Notes: generated by a model from the letters alone, not told the origin. Positions 35,968-45,395 are shown, counted from the stretch's first letter. The stretch: 64,000 bases of DNA from Alphaproteobacteria bacterium (GCA_039980135.1 JBDXCV010000009.1:691854-755853); one strand, 5' to 3'. Made by a program: numbers and translations.

Positions 35968-37386
35968 CTAGTCCGCAACCCGGAAGGTCAGACGAAAAAC
36001 CGTGCCGTTGTCGCCGGAGGCCGCGAGTTCAAGGTCGCCGCCATGGGCCTGCATCACGTCCCGGGCGATCACCAGCCCCAGTCCAGTACCGCCCTGGCGT
36101 GCCGATCCCTTGAACGGCTTGAACAGGCTGTCGCGCGCCGCATGCGCCAGACCGGGTCCGTTGTCCGCCGTCTCGACAATCACTTCCGCCCTGTCCGACC
36201 GGCCGAGCGATATGGTCACCCGGCGCGCCCCGGCTTCGAACGCGTTACGGCCGAGATTCGAAAACACGCGGTAAATCTGGTCCCGGTCGGCCTCGACAAT
36301 CGTGTCATCGGGCACATTGTTGACCACCTGTGGACCGGAACCGGCGTCAGCGCGCTCATTCTCAGTCAACACTGCGAGGTCGGACGCCACCTCGCCAATC
36401 AGTTCATGCAGGCGAAAGCGCGTGTGGGTGAGTTCCGGGCCTTCGTCGCGCGCATAGTTGAGCGTGCGTGTGCAAAGGTTGATGGCGCGATCGATGGCCT
36501 GGATCAGGGGGGTTGCGATCCGCTTGACCTCGGGGTTGTCGACACCGGAGAGGCGGTCGGACAGCAGCACGGCGGTCGACAGGATGCCGCGCAGATCATG
36601 GTTGATCTTGCTCACGGCGGACCCGAGCGCGGCCAGATGTTCCTGCTGGCGCAACGCGCCGCGCAAATCCGTCTGCATTTCCGCCAGCACGGACTGCGCC
36701 ACGCCGATCTCATCTGTGCGGCGGGTCACACCGACACCGACGGACGGATCCTTCGGATCTTGTGAAAACCGCGTGATATCTTCGGTAATCCTGCGCATCG
36801 GCCGCACCATGAGCCACTGCAGGGACAGATAAAGAAACAGCCCCGTGATCAGTGAGATGAACACCGAGAGGAGCAGTATGTTGCGCGAATAGAGCATCAT
36901 CTCCGTGCGCAGATGGGCCTCGTTGAGTACCACCTCCACCTCAAGGTCGGGATCCTGTTCGGTGGGGCTGATCAGGCGCAGGGTGGGATCGCCAGACCGG
37001 GACATCGTCGCGAAGGCAGCTCCGATATCCCCCATCAACGAGCGGTTCGCCAGGTTCACGGTGACATCGACGGGCGGCGGCGGGGCGGTATAAAGCAGCA
37101 GCCGCCTGTCCGCTCGGTTGAGGACAACGGCATATGCGTTCGCGCGCGCAAGAAGCTGGGCCTTCAGGTCTTCGCTGATCAACTCGGCAGGTGCTGCTTC
37201 GAGTGCGAGAACGGCGATGTGCGCCGACTCCGCATGATCGCGCAACCAGTTGGTCCGGAAGTTCGAAACCGACGGGGCATAGATCAGCACCTCGGCAAGC
37301 ATAACGAAGACAATCGTCAGTACGAGCAGACGCGCAGACAGTGAACGCGCAAAAGGCGGGAGCGAGAATTTCCGCGACCGGATCAT
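35968..37386 (-). CDS. Membrane sensor histidine kinase
   Basis: 472 residues. TM1 ~19-37, a periplasmic sensor part ~38-167, TM2 ~168-188, HAMP ~189-245. The phospho-accepting histidine is H263 in S-K-I-N-H-D-L-R-G, and the ATP-binding domain has N (L-G-R-N-A), G1 D-N-G-P-G-L and G2 G-T-G-L-G-L. All needed motifs are intact. No response regulator gene lies nearby, so its partner is elsewhere. It sits between the oxidoreductase (57 bases upstream) and DUF547 (74 bases downstream), and may sense the state of the system these genes serve. Confidence 0.93.
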   Translation of the reverse strand: MIRSRKFSLPPFARSLSARLLVLTIVFVMLAEVLIYAPSVSNFRTNWLRDHAESAHIAVLALEAAPAELISEDLKAQLLARANAYAVVLNRADRRLLLYTAPPPPVDVTVNLANRSLMGDIGAAFATMSRSGDPTLRLISPTEQDPDLEVEVVLNEAHLRTEMMLYSRNILLLSVFISLITGLFLYLSLQWLMVRPMRRITEDITRFSQDPKDPSVGVGVTRRTDEIGVAQSVLAEMQTDLRGALRQQEHLAALGSAVSKINHDLRGILSTAVLLSDRLSGVDNPEVKRIATPLIQAIDRAINLCTRTLNYARDEGPELTHTRFRLHELIGEVASDLAVLTENERADAGSGPQVVNNVPDDTIVEADRDQIYRVFSNLGRNAFEAGARRVTISLGRSDRAEVIVETADNGPGLAHAARDSLFKPFKGSARQGGTGLGLVIARDVMQAHGGDLELAASGDNGTVFRLTFRVAD

Positions 37387-37443
37387 GACGCGGGCATGTG
37401 TAGCAGAAATGGGCCGCTACGGTCAGTCACGCCAGGCCCGGCG

Positions 37444-38874
37444 CTATCCGAGTTTCGCCAACAGCCGCACAATTTTGCGCGTCCGGTCCGAAAACAACGA
37501 GGGTGTGTAGTAGGAACCCGCAGCCCGCTTGTTGATCTCCCCGAGGGTCGGATAGGGCGCGATCATCTGGGCCATCGCGCCGATCTTCAGCTTCTGGGAA
37601 ATCGCCAGAATCCACGGCTGGATCAGTTCGCCGGCGTGAGACCCGACGATCCCGGCACCCAGAATTCGTCCCTTGCGACCGACCACCGCCTTGACCATGC
37701 CATCGGTGCGCCGCTCGGTGCGGGCCCGGTCATTCTCCTCGAAGGCGGCCGTGACGATGCGCACATCGTCGCCGTGCAATTCGCGCGCCGCCGTCTCCGT
37801 CAGTCCCACATTCGCCAGTTCCGGATCGGTGTAGGTCACCCAGGGCACGGCGTCGTAGTTGACCTTGGCCGGCATCCGGAACAATGCATTCCGGATGACG
37901 ATGCCGGCGTGGTAGCCGGCGATATGCGTAAACTGGTAGCGCCCGGCGACATCGCCGATGGCGAATACGCGCTTGTTGCTGGTGCGCAGCCGCGCATCCA
38001 CGTCGATGCCCCGCCGGTCATGCTTCACGCCCGCGGCTTCGAGATCGAGGCTGGCCAGGTTCGGTGCGCGGCCGACCGCGACCAGAAGGTGACTGCCTTC
38101 GACGTCAAACTTTCCGTCGCCATGTTCGCAAACAACCGTGACGCCATCCCCCGCAGCCTTCACCTCGACGACTTTCGTGTCTTCATGAATATCGATGCCT
38201 TCCGCCGTTAGGCGTGCCCGGACCACGGCGACCAGGTCTCGATCATCGGGACCCATCACCTGGAATGCCTCCAGCACCGTGACCTTCGATCCCAGCTGAC
38301 GATGGGCCTGGGCCATTTCGAGCCCGATGGGACCACCGCCGATGACAATCAGATGACGGGGACGTTCACGCAGTTCAAAAACCGTCTCATTTGTCAGATA
38401 GCTAACCTGGTCAAGACCGGGGATCGGCGGCACGGCCGGCGACGAACCCGTGGCGACAACGAAGCGTCGCGCGCGTACGCGCGTGCCGCCCTCGCCGATC
38501 ACTTCGCGAGGGCCGGAAAACTTCGCGCCCTCCTGGAAAACTTCGACACCGAGATCCTCGAACCGCTCGACACTGTCATGCGGGGCGATTCCGGCGATCA
38601 CCCCATTCACGTGATCGTTGACGGCAGCGAAATCGACCTCCGCACCCGTCCCGTTCACGCCGAACTGGCTGGTGTGGCCGTAATGCGCGGCGGCATGACC
38701 TGCCGCCAGCAACGCCTTGGATGGCACGCAACCGTAGTTCAGGCAGTCGCCGCCCATCCTGCCGCGCTCGAAGAGCGCCACGCTGGCACCCATCTGCACC
38801 GCGCCGGCCGCGACGGACAACCCCCCAGAACCGGCACCGATCACACACAAATCCACTTGTCGTGTTTCACTCAT
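37444..38874 (-). CDS. Pyridine nucleotide-disulfide oxidoreductase (mercuric reductase/Lpd-like)
   Basis: 476 residues. The FAD motif G-A-G-S-G-G (13-18) and redox pair C44/C49 in G-G-D-C-L-N-Y-G-C-V-P-S-K are present. The NAD-binding motif is G-G-G-P-I-G-L-E. The C-terminal region reads A-P-Y-P-T-L-G-E where dihydrolipoamide dehydrogenases have H-x-H-P-T-x-S-E, so the catalytic His is replaced by Tyr. MerA's C-terminal Cys-Cys pair is also absent. It is therefore neither a normal Lpd nor a normal MerA. It lies 45 bases after the TVP38 gene, a pairing seen in many bacteria. The electron acceptor is unknown. Confidence 0.9.
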   Translation of the reverse strand: MSETRQVDLCVIGAGSGGLSVAAGAVQMGASVALFERGRMGGDCLNYGCVPSKALLAAGHAAAHYGHTSQFGVNGTGAEVDFAAVNDHVNGVIAGIAPHDSVERFEDLGVEVFQEGAKFSGPREVIGEGGTRVRARRFVVATGSSPAVPPIPGLDQVSYLTNETVFELRERPRHLIVIGGGPIGLEMAQAHRQLGSKVTVLEAFQVMGPDDRDLVAVVRARLTAEGIDIHEDTKVVEVKAAGDGVTVVCEHGDGKFDVEGSHLLVAVGRAPNLASLDLEAAGVKHDRRGIDVDARLRTSNKRVFAIGDVAGRYQFTHIAGYHAGIVIRNALFRMPAKVNYDAVPWVTYTDPELANVGLTETAARELHGDDVRIVTAAFEENDRARTERRTDGMVKAVVGRKGRILGAGIVGSHAGELIQPWILAISQKLKIGAMAQMIAPYPTLGEINKRAAGSYYTPSLFSDRTRKIVRLLAKLG

Positions 38875-38919
38875 GACAACACCAAGATATGCAATTGAGG
38901 AAGAAATGACCGGACGGGG

Positions 38920-39684
38920 TCACGACGCGGTTGAAGCCGCCTTGTTCTTGCGCGCCTGGACCCTTTTATAGATCACCGGCAACAAGGCGAGGACCGCCAG
39001 GCCAATCAGCGGGCCGAGAATCTCGGGGCGGAAGATGATGCCCAGATCGGGATCCTGCCCGGCATCGATCAGCGCACCCAGCCCGTTGCCGACCGACGCA
39101 TAGACGAAGGTACCCGGAATGATGCCCACGAAGGTGCCGATCACATAGGTCGTGGTGGAGACCCCCAGGAATGCGGGCACGAGATTGACCAGCCAGAACG
39201 GAAACAACGGGATCAGGCGCAAGACCAGCAAGTAGCTGAGCGCGTTCTCGCGAAATCCGCCTTCCATCTTCGATACGAACGGCCCGGCCTTGGCACGCAG
39301 CACATCACCCAGCGCGGTCCGGGCAATCAGGAACAACGCCGTGGCACCGAGCGTTGCTGCGACCACCACGATCAGGCCACCGCCGAAAGCGCCGAACAAA
39401 AACCCGCCCGTGAGTGTCATGATCGCCCCCCCCGGCAATGAAAAAGCGATGACCGCGGCATAGATCGCGGCAAATGCCACAATCGCGACAATCCCGTTCT
39501 CGCTGACCAGCATGCGCAGGGTTTCGCGATTTTCCTTAAGCGCCTGGAGGGAAACAAACCGATCGAGATCGAGGGCGAAAAACGCGACAAATCCGGCGAT
39601 CAGGACCGCAATCGGCAGTATTCTGCGGACCAGGATCGTCTGAATCGAGGCCTTGCCCGGCGCCGACGTGGTGGATTCGTTCAT
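38920..39684 (-). CDS. TVP38/TMEM64 family (DedA-like) membrane protein
   Basis: 254 residues, about six membrane helices. The core features of the family are visible: [18 protein letters not shown], then A[12 protein letters not shown], and [16 protein letters not shown]. Members are thought to move lipids across membranes or to take part in metal or selenite transport. It ends in a lysine-rich cytoplasmic tail. It is the first gene of the cluster TVP38 / oxidoreductase / kinase / DUF547, and is divergent from rpmH. Confidence 0.92.
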   Translation of the reverse strand: MNESTTSAPGKASIQTILVRRILPIAVLIAGFVAFFALDLDRFVSLQALKENRETLRMLVSENGIVAIVAFAAIYAAVIAFSLPGGAIMTLTGGFLFGAFGGGLIVVVAATLGATALFLIARTALGDVLRAKAGPFVSKMEGGFRENALSYLLVLRLIPLFPFWLVNLVPAFLGVSTTTYVIGTFVGIIPGTFVYASVGNGLGALIDAGQDPDLGIIFRPEILGPLIGLAVLALLPVIYKRVQARKNKAASTAS

Positions 39685-39790
39685 CGCGTTCTTATCCTTG
39701 TTCGTTGCGAAACTACTTGGTGTATCGTGACGGGCTCAACCATTCACCAATGCGTGACCTTCCATGCTCTGTTAACACCGCGAGGGTGCG

Positions 39791-39819
39791 TTGACTTCCA
39801 TCGGCTGAAAACGTATACA
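39791..39819 (+). promoter_or_regulatory. sigma70 promoter of rpmH
   Basis: TTGACT at 39791-39796 and TATACA at 39814-39819 with an exact 17-base spacer, the best promoter seen by eye in the window. It lies 43 bases before the rpmH start and should drive rpmH-rnpA and perhaps the genes after them. Confidence 0.8.
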
Positions 39820-39861
39820 GCGCGCCGACTTGCAAGGCCTTCAAGGCAATGGAGAATTCGC

Positions 39862-39996
39862 GTGAAGCGGACATTTCAACCGAGCAATCTGGTGCGCAAG
39901 CGCCGCCATGGATTTCGTTCCCGCATGAAGACCGTTGGCGGGCGGCGGGTTTTGGCGCGCCGGCGTGCACGAGGCCGCAAAAAGCTGAGTGCCTGA
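39862..39996 (+). CDS. rpmH: 50S ribosomal protein L34
   Basis: 44 residues, the standard length. It starts with GTG at 39862, 6 bases after a GGAGA site, giving (V/M)-K-R-T-F-Q-P-S-N-L. The rest is the highly conserved [11 protein letters not shown] and [14 protein letters not shown]. It is a large-subunit ribosomal protein. It begins the rpmH-rnpA-yidD-yidC-engB block. Confidence 0.97.
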   Translation: MKRTFQPSNLVRKRRHGFRSRMKTVGGRRVLARRRARGRKKLSA

Positions 39997-40052
39997 ACGG
40001 TGCCGAGCGCGGTTCACGCCGCGCGGGCACAATCACCGGGATTGATGAACTC

Positions 40053-40475
40053 ATGACGACGGCGGAGGCAACAACGCCGAATTCGGCCAGCCACGCGGCC
40101 CCGTCGGTCGCGCGCTTGCCGAAACGTCGGGATTTTTTGCGCATCGCGGCCGCGAAGCGCCGCTGGGCAGCGCCGGGCCTGGTGCTTCAGGCTGCGCCCA
40201 TCCCCGATGACGCAGAATTACAGGCGGGGACGATCCGCGTCGGCTTCACCGCCACGCGCAAGATCGGCAACGCCGTGGTGCGCAATCGAGCGCGACGCCG
40301 TCTGCGGGCCGCCGTTCGCGAGATCATCCCGACCCGGGCGCGCCCGAACCTGGACTATGTCCTGATCGCGCGCGCCGCAACGGGGGCGCGGGACTATGGT
40401 GCCCTGCGTGAAGATCTCGTCACAGCCCTGGACCGCTGCGACGCATTGCGACGCGACGAGGAAAGCCAGGCCTGA
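40053..40475 (+). CDS. rnpA: Ribonuclease P protein component
   Basis: 140 residues from the ATG at 40053. The N-terminal R-L-P-K-R-R-D-F-L-R-I and the RNR signature R-K-I-G-N-A-V-V-R-N-R-A-R-R-R-L-R identify RnpA, which helps RNase P RNA mature tRNA 5' ends. An A/T/P-rich extension of ~20 residues precedes the core. The frame is open further upstream to an ATG at 39849 that spans rpmH entirely; the later start is preferred. The gene ends TGATG, so its stop shares a base with the yidD start. Confidence 0.95.
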   Translation: MTTAEATTPNSASHAAPSVARLPKRRDFLRIAAAKRRWAAPGLVLQAAPIPDDAELQAGTIRVGFTATRKIGNAVVRNRARRRLRAAVREIIPTRARPNLDYVLIARAATGARDYGALREDLVTALDRCDALRRDEESQA

Positions 40476-40786
40476 TGAAGCATGTGTCACATCTTCCGGT
40501 GCTGCTGCTGAAAGGCCTGATCCTGGTCTGGCAATGGGTCCTTTCGCCGGTTCTCGGCGCCAATTGCCGCTATCAACCGAGTTGCTCCCATTACGCCGCC
40601 GAGGCGCTTTCACGCCACGGCGCCGTGCGTGGCAGCTGGATGGCTGCCCGCCGGATCCTGAGCTGCAACCCATGGAGCGGCGCCGGTTACGACCCCGTCC
40701 CGGGGGCACATGCCTGTGCCGGTCACGAACATACCGAACACGAACAAACCCCGCATGGCGCCGCCATGCACACGCCGCGGAGTTAG
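40475..40786 (+). CDS. yidD: Membrane protein insertion efficiency factor YidD
   Basis: 103 residues. An amphipathic/hydrophobic N-terminal segment (L-L-L-K-G-L-I-L-V-W-Q-W) is followed by the signature C-R-Y-Q-P-S-C-S-H-Y-A-A-E-A-L and R-R-I-L-S-C-N-P-W, with three conserved cysteines. A His/Glu-rich C-terminal tail extends beyond the usual ~75-85 residues. It shares one base with rnpA and lies 6 bases before yidC, with which it helps insert inner-membrane proteins. Confidence 0.95.
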   Translation: MKHVSHLPVLLLKGLILVWQWVLSPVLGANCRYQPSCSHYAAEALSRHGAVRGSWMAARRILSCNPWSGAGYDPVPGAHACAGHEHTEHEQTPHGAAMHTPRS

Positions 40787-40792
40787 GCGCAG

Positions 40793-42538
40793 ATGGACAC
40801 GAAAAACCTCATCCTCGCGATCGCGTTGTCGCTCGCCATCCTGCTCGGTTGGCAGACCTTCGTCGAGCAGCCGCAACAGGCGGAGCGGCAGGCCGAACTG
40901 GAACGCCAGGAGCTGGCGGCCGGGCGCGACCCCAACACCATCGGGGTGCCGTCGGTCCCGTCAGCCGCCGGCAACCAGCCCGTAGTCGCCGCCGAACCAC
41001 GCTCGCGCGACGAGGTGATCGCCGACACCGACCGGATCGCCATCAACACACCCGCCCTCAGCGGGACGATCAATCTGGTCGGCGGCCGTTTCGACGACCT
41101 GACCCTGCGCGAATATCGCGACACGATCGAGCCGGACAGCAAGCTGATCACGCTGCTGTCGCCGCGCGGTTCCGACGATCCCTATTTTGCCGAGTTCGGA
41201 TGGCTCACCGGCAACGGCACGGTCTCGGGCGGTGGGCAGACCCGTTGGACAGCCAGTCAGAACGAACTGACGCCGGATTCTCCCGTGGTCCTGACCACCC
41301 GCACCGATGACGGCTTGCTGCTGACACGCACCGTGGCGGTCGACGACCATTTCATGTTTACCGTGACCGACCGGATTCAGAATACCGGCACGGCAGCTGT
41401 CAATGTCAGTCAGTTCGGCCGCATCACCCGGGTCAACGAACCGGACACGCTGGGCTTCTTCATCCTGCATGAAGGCCCGATCGGCATCCTCGACGACACC
41501 CTGCACGAGCTCGACTATGACGATCTCGAGGATGAACCCGAGACGCCCCAGGCTTTCGAGTCCGTGGGCGGCTGGCTCGGCTTCACCGATATCTACTGGC
41601 TGACGGCCCTGATCCCGGACCAGGACACAAAGGTCGATACGCGTTTCCTCTTCGACACCACGGGGACCGGCGCCAAGCTCTATCAGACCGACTACCGGGG
41701 CAATGCGATCGCGCTGGCGCCGGGCGAACTCGCCGAGGTCACCAGCCGGTTCTTCGCCGGTGCCAAGGTGTTCAAGACCCTGACCGACTATCGCGATGAT
41801 CTCGGAATCGAGCGGTTCGAAATGTCGATCGATTTCGGCTGGTTCTTCTTCCTGACCAAGCCGCTTCTCGACGTCATTATTTTCTTCGCCGAGTTCCTGG
41901 GCAACTTCGGGCTGGCGATCCTGCTGGTCACGGTCATCATCAAGCTGTTCTTCTTCCCGCTCGCCAACAAATCCTACAGATCGATGAGCGCCATGAAGGC
42001 GCTGCAACCGAAGATGCAGGAGATGCGCGAGAAATATGCCGACGACAAGCAGGGCATGCAGCGTGAGTTGATGGCGTTGTACCGGCGCGAGAAGGTCAAT
42101 CCGGTCTCCGGTTGTCTGCCCATCGCCTTGCAGATTCCGGTGTTCTTCGCGCTCTACAAGGTGTTGTTCATCTCCATCGAGATGCGCCACGCGCCGTTCT
42201 TCGGTTGGGTGAAGGATCTGTCCGCGCCCGACCCGCTGAATATCATTACCCTGTTCGGCGCCGTCCCCTGGGACCCGCCATTTGGCCTCGCCCTGGGCGT
42301 CTGGCCGATCCTGATGGGTATCACCATGTTCCTGCAGCAGAAGCTCAACCCGGCACCGGCGGACCCGGTCCAGGCCAAGATATTCCTGCTTATGCCGGTG
42401 TTTTTCACCATTTTCCTGGCCAGTTTCCCGGTCGGGCTGGTGATCTACTGGACGTGGAACAACCTGCTCTCGATCACCCAGCAATACGTCATCATGCGAC
42501 GTATGGGCGTCAAGGTCGGCGGTGGGAAGTCCACCTGA
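40793..42538 (+). CDS. yidC: Membrane protein insertase YidC
   Basis: 581 residues, Gram-negative form. The N-terminal helix (~5-22) is followed by a large periplasmic beta domain (~55-335, with a Q/E/P-rich linker), then the Oxa1-like core of five helices. Core marks are F-F-F-P-L-A-N-K-S-Y-R-S-M, M-K-A-L-Q-P-K-M-Q-E-M-R-E-K-Y and G-C-L-P-I-A-L-Q-I-P-V-F-F-A-L-Y-K-V-L. It inserts proteins with or without SecYEG. A GGAG site overlapping the yidD stop precedes the ATG. Confidence 0.97.
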   Translation: MDTKNLILAIALSLAILLGWQTFVEQPQQAERQAELERQELAAGRDPNTIGVPSVPSAAGNQPVVAAEPRSRDEVIADTDRIAINTPALSGTINLVGGRFDDLTLREYRDTIEPDSKLITLLSPRGSDDPYFAEFGWLTGNGTVSGGGQTRWTASQNELTPDSPVVLTTRTDDGLLLTRTVAVDDHFMFTVTDRIQNTGTAAVNVSQFGRITRVNEPDTLGFFILHEGPIGILDDTLHELDYDDLEDEPETPQAFESVGGWLGFTDIYWLTALIPDQDTKVDTRFLFDTTGTGAKLYQTDYRGNAIALAPGELAEVTSRFFAGAKVFKTLTDYRDDLGIERFEMSIDFGWFFFLTKPLLDVIIFFAEFLGNFGLAILLVTVIIKLFFFPLANKSYRSMSAMKALQPKMQEMREKYADDKQGMQRELMALYRREKVNPVSGCLPIALQIPVFFALYKVLFISIEMRHAPFFGWVKDLSAPDPLNIITLFGAVPWDPPFGLALGVWPILMGITMFLQQKLNPAPADPVQAKIFLLMPVFFTIFLASFPVGLVIYWTWNNLLSITQQYVIMRRMGVKVGGGKST

Positions 42539-42551
42539 CGGTCCTGGCACC

Positions 42552-43202
42552 ATGACCGACCCCGACGGCGCGGCGGCAGACGCCAACCTCGCGGCTGCGC
42601 GCCATCTGTTCGCCCAGGAATGCACCTTCGTGCGCGGCGTCGCACGCCTGCCCGATTTGCCGGAACCGGCCCTGCCCGAAATTGCCTTTGCCGGACGCTC
42701 GAATGTCGGCAAATCGAGCCTCCTGAACGCGTTGACCAACCGCAAGACCCTGGCGCGAACCAGCAACACGCCCGGGCGAACGCGCGAGCTGAACTTCTTC
42801 GACCTCGCCGGACGCCTGATGCTTGTGGATTTGCCGGGCTACGGATATGCCCGCGCCCCGAAGACAGAAATCGCCCGCTGGAACACGACGTTGCGCGATT
42901 ATCTGCGCGGCCGGCCAAATCTGCAGCGGCTCTGCCTGCTGGTCGATTCACGCCACGGCATCAAGGACGGTGACCGTGAGATGATGGCCATGCTGGACAG
43001 TTCGGCGGTCGTGTACCGGGTGGTCCTGACCAAGGCCGACAAGCCCAAATCCCCGGAACTGGCGCGCCTGATCGAGGCCGTGGCCACGGAGATGAAGAAA
43101 CACCCCGCGGCATTGCCCGAGCCCATCGTGACCAGCGCGCGCAAGAGCATCGGAATCGATGACCTGCAGGCCGATCTGGCCACGCTGGCGAATACGGGTT
43201 GA
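42552..43202 (+). CDS. engB: Ribosome biogenesis GTPase EngB (YihA/YsxC)
   Basis: 216 residues from the ATG at 42552. GTPase motifs: G1 G-R-S-N-V-G-K-S-S (48-56), G2 region T-S-N-T-P-G-R-T, G3 D-L-P-G-Y-G-Y-A, G4 T-K-A-D and G5 T-S-A-R-K. It is required for 50S subunit assembly in relatives. It follows yidC by 13 bases, the usual alphaproteobacterial order. Confidence 0.96.
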   Translation: MTDPDGAAADANLAAARHLFAQECTFVRGVARLPDLPEPALPEIAFAGRSNVGKSSLLNALTNRKTLARTSNTPGRTRELNFFDLAGRLMLVDLPGYGYARAPKTEIARWNTTLRDYLRGRPNLQRLCLLVDSRHGIKDGDREMMAMLDSSAVVYRVVLTKADKPKSPELARLIEAVATEMKKHPAALPEPIVTSARKSIGIDDLQADLATLANTG

Positions 43203-43262
43203 ATTGGGCTAAGTTCCCGCCGGTCGCCAACCGCGCAAAGACAGCGAAAACAAACGGATAGC

Positions 43263-44174
43263 ATGATGGCCCAAGACAACGTGCCACCGCCCGAGGAATT
43301 GCTCGCCAAAGCGGGTGTTCTGACCGAGGCGCTTCCCTATATGCGCCAGTTCAACGGCAAGCGATTCGTCATCAAGTATGGCGGCCACGCAATGGGTGAT
43401 CAGGCGCTCGCCAGCGCGTTCGCGCGTGACATCGTGCTGCTGAAGCAGGTCGGCATCGAGCCGATTATCGTGCATGGCGGCGGACCCCAGATCGGGGCGA
43501 TGCTCGAGCGGCTCAAGATCAAGAGCGAGTTTATCGACGGCCTGCGCGTCACCGACGAGGAGACCGTCGAAATCGTCGAGATGGTTTTGTCCGGTTCGAT
43601 CAACAAGCAGATCGTATCCGCGATCAACGCCGCAGGTGGCCGCGCAGTCGGCCTGTCTGGCAAGGATGGCGGCCTGATGTCCGTCCGCAAACTTCGGCGC
43701 ACCCGGCGTGAAACGGATTCGAACATCGAGAAGATTCTCGATCTCGGTTTTGTCGGCGAACCGTCGCGGGTCGATCCCGAACTGCTCACCACCCTGACCC
43801 GATCAGACATCATCCCCGTCATCGCCCCGATCGGGGTCGGTGACGACGGCGCGACCTATAACGTCAATGCAGATACGGCCGCCGGGGCCATCGCCTCCGC
43901 ACTCGAAGCGACGCGCCTGCTCATGCTGACCGATGTAACCGGCGTGATGGGCAAGGACGGCGAGCTGGTCGCCGACATGAGCGTGGATCATGCCCGACAA
44001 CTGATCGCCGACGGCACCATCAGTGGCGGCATGATACCAAAGGTCGAAACCTGTATCGATGCGGTCGAGAAGGAGGTCGAAGCGTCGGTCATCATGGATG
44101 GCCGCGCGGCGCACTCACTGCTGATCGAGATTTTCACCGAACACGGTCTCGGCACCGCGATCTGGGCGGCTTAG
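43263..44174 (+). CDS. argB: Acetylglutamate kinase
   Basis: 303 residues (M-M start; the second ATG at 43266 is equally possible). The amino acid kinase fold is shown by V-I-K-Y-G-G-H-A-M near residue 38, V-H-G-G-G-P-Q-I and the C-terminal [10 protein letters not shown]. The enzyme phosphorylates N-acetylglutamate in the second step of arginine synthesis. An N-terminal helix of ~25 residues before the core suggests the arginine-regulated hexameric form. It lies 60 bases after engB. Confidence 0.96.
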   Translation: MMAQDNVPPPEELLAKAGVLTEALPYMRQFNGKRFVIKYGGHAMGDQALASAFARDIVLLKQVGIEPIIVHGGGPQIGAMLERLKIKSEFIDGLRVTDEETVEIVEMVLSGSINKQIVSAINAAGGRAVGLSGKDGGLMSVRKLRRTRRETDSNIEKILDLGFVGEPSRVDPELLTTLTRSDIIPVIAPIGVGDDGATYNVNADTAAGAIASALEATRLLMLTDVTGVMGKDGELVADMSVDHARQLIADGTISGGMIPKVETCIDAVEKEVEASVIMDGRAAHSLLIEIFTEHGLGTAIWAA

Positions 44175-44202
44175 TCGCCCGGCGCACGCCGGATCCGTCG
44201 GC

Positions 44203-45366
44203 TCAGGCCGAAACGCGCAGGTTGCTGGCGGGCGACCGGCGCATGTCGAACAAAATCGAAAGCGTGTCGAACATTTCATTGAATTGCTCATAGCGCAGCC
44301 GCGTCCCATACGTGTCGATCGTCTTCGACCAGATGTTGAGTGCGTGAATGTTTGCGCTCAGGCAAGTCGCCAGGTTCGTATAGTCCTCATCCGCGGTCGA
44401 CAGGAAATCCTTGAATGCGCGCGGTTGATTGTCGTTGATGAAGGCGCGGTAGCTCTGTTCGTAGTTGCCCAGGACCAGCTTGATGCTGCGGTACGTGTCA
44501 CGCACCTTGTCGCGCACCCCGAGCAATGAATATTCGACCCGGTCCCGATCGTCCGGCAACAGCCGCACCCAGTCGACCGGAATGGCGACCTTGTCGTTCC
44601 CCAGCCAGGAGAAGAAGGCCTTCATTTGCGGCAGGAAGTCCTCGAACTGAACCTGGTAGTAGCAAATCGCCTTCCAGGCGAAGAACAGTTCCGGCGCACG
44701 ATCCTCGGGAATGTCCATGCTGCGGACAAAATCCTCGATCCCCTCGATGTCCTTGGCTTCCCAGATCTTGGCCAGGAAGCGCGAGACATGTTGCTCCATC
44801 TTTTCTACCGACAGCGTGCCCTCGGACGTGTAGGCGCGACGTACCAATGTGCGAATTTTTGTCCGGATGGGAGAGCGAATCCGCTTCCAGTCTTCCTCGC
44901 TGATGTTGAAGTAGAACGGATGGATACGATCGTCGAGATCGAGTTGCTCGGATTTACTCTTCAACAGGAACGGGTCGAGGGTCGGCAGGGAATAAACCAT
45001 CTCGAGAATTTCGAGGTCCATCACATAGTCGACCTGGCTTTCCTCACTCTTGGAATCGGCGCCGGTCTTCACACGGAGCATTCGGTTGAACCCCGGGTCG
45101 TCGAATAGAATGGAGTCGCCACCCTCATACACATTCGCCAGATTGTAGGGGAAATACATCAGCGTCTGCACGGTCGACACCGTGTGATACTGGGTTTCGT
45201 TGCGCTCCATGATCTTGAAGAATAGCGTTTCGTTGAGCGTCTTGTTTCGGAACAGCTTCCCGACCGGATCGTTCGCCGGAATCCGTCGCCCGATATCGTA
45301 GACGTTGAACGCGGTCGAACGACCGGCGTTGATGACTTTCGAAAGTGAGCCTCGATCCATAGGCAT
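44203..45366 (-). CDS. Unrecognised conserved-looking protein in cyclic-di-GMP operon
   Basis: 387 residues, cytoplasmic in character (no signal peptide, no membrane helix), rich in aromatic and charged residues and probably helical. I do not recognise a family. Notable stretches are D-W-K-R-I-R-S-P-I-R-T-K-I-R near 160, a W-E-A-K-D-I-E-G-I-E-D-F segment near 215, and a C-terminal helix pair ending with R-R-S-P-A-S. It is the last gene of a four-gene run, 29 bases after the DUF2336 gene, so it should be coexpressed with the EAL and GGDEF proteins. It could be an effector or target of cyclic-di-GMP control, but no PilZ R-x-x-x-R motif was found. Confidence 0.8.
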   Translation of the reverse strand: MPMDRGSLSKVINAGRSTAFNVYDIGRRIPANDPVGKLFRNKTLNETLFFKIMERNETQYHTVSTVQTLMYFPYNLANVYEGGDSILFDDPGFNRMLRVKTGADSKSEESQVDYVMDLEILEMVYSLPTLDPFLLKSKSEQLDLDDRIHPFYFNISEEDWKRIRSPIRTKIRTLVRRAYTSEGTLSVEKMEQHVSRFLAKIWEAKDIEGIEDFVRSMDIPEDRAPELFFAWKAICYYQVQFEDFLPQMKAFFSWLGNDKVAIPVDWVRLLPDDRDRVEYSLLGVRDKVRDTYRSIKLVLGNYEQSYRAFINDNQPRAFKDFLSTADEDYTNLATCLSANIHALNIWSKTIDTYGTRLRYEQFNEMFDTLSILFDMRRSPASNLRVSA

Positions 45367-45395
45367 TTTGAGGGTTCCTCTTTACAGCTACCGAG

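Noticed and set aside
40961-42769. 602-codon minus-strand frame
   Set aside because: It is the shadow of yidC and engB; composition is that of a GC-rich antisense frame.
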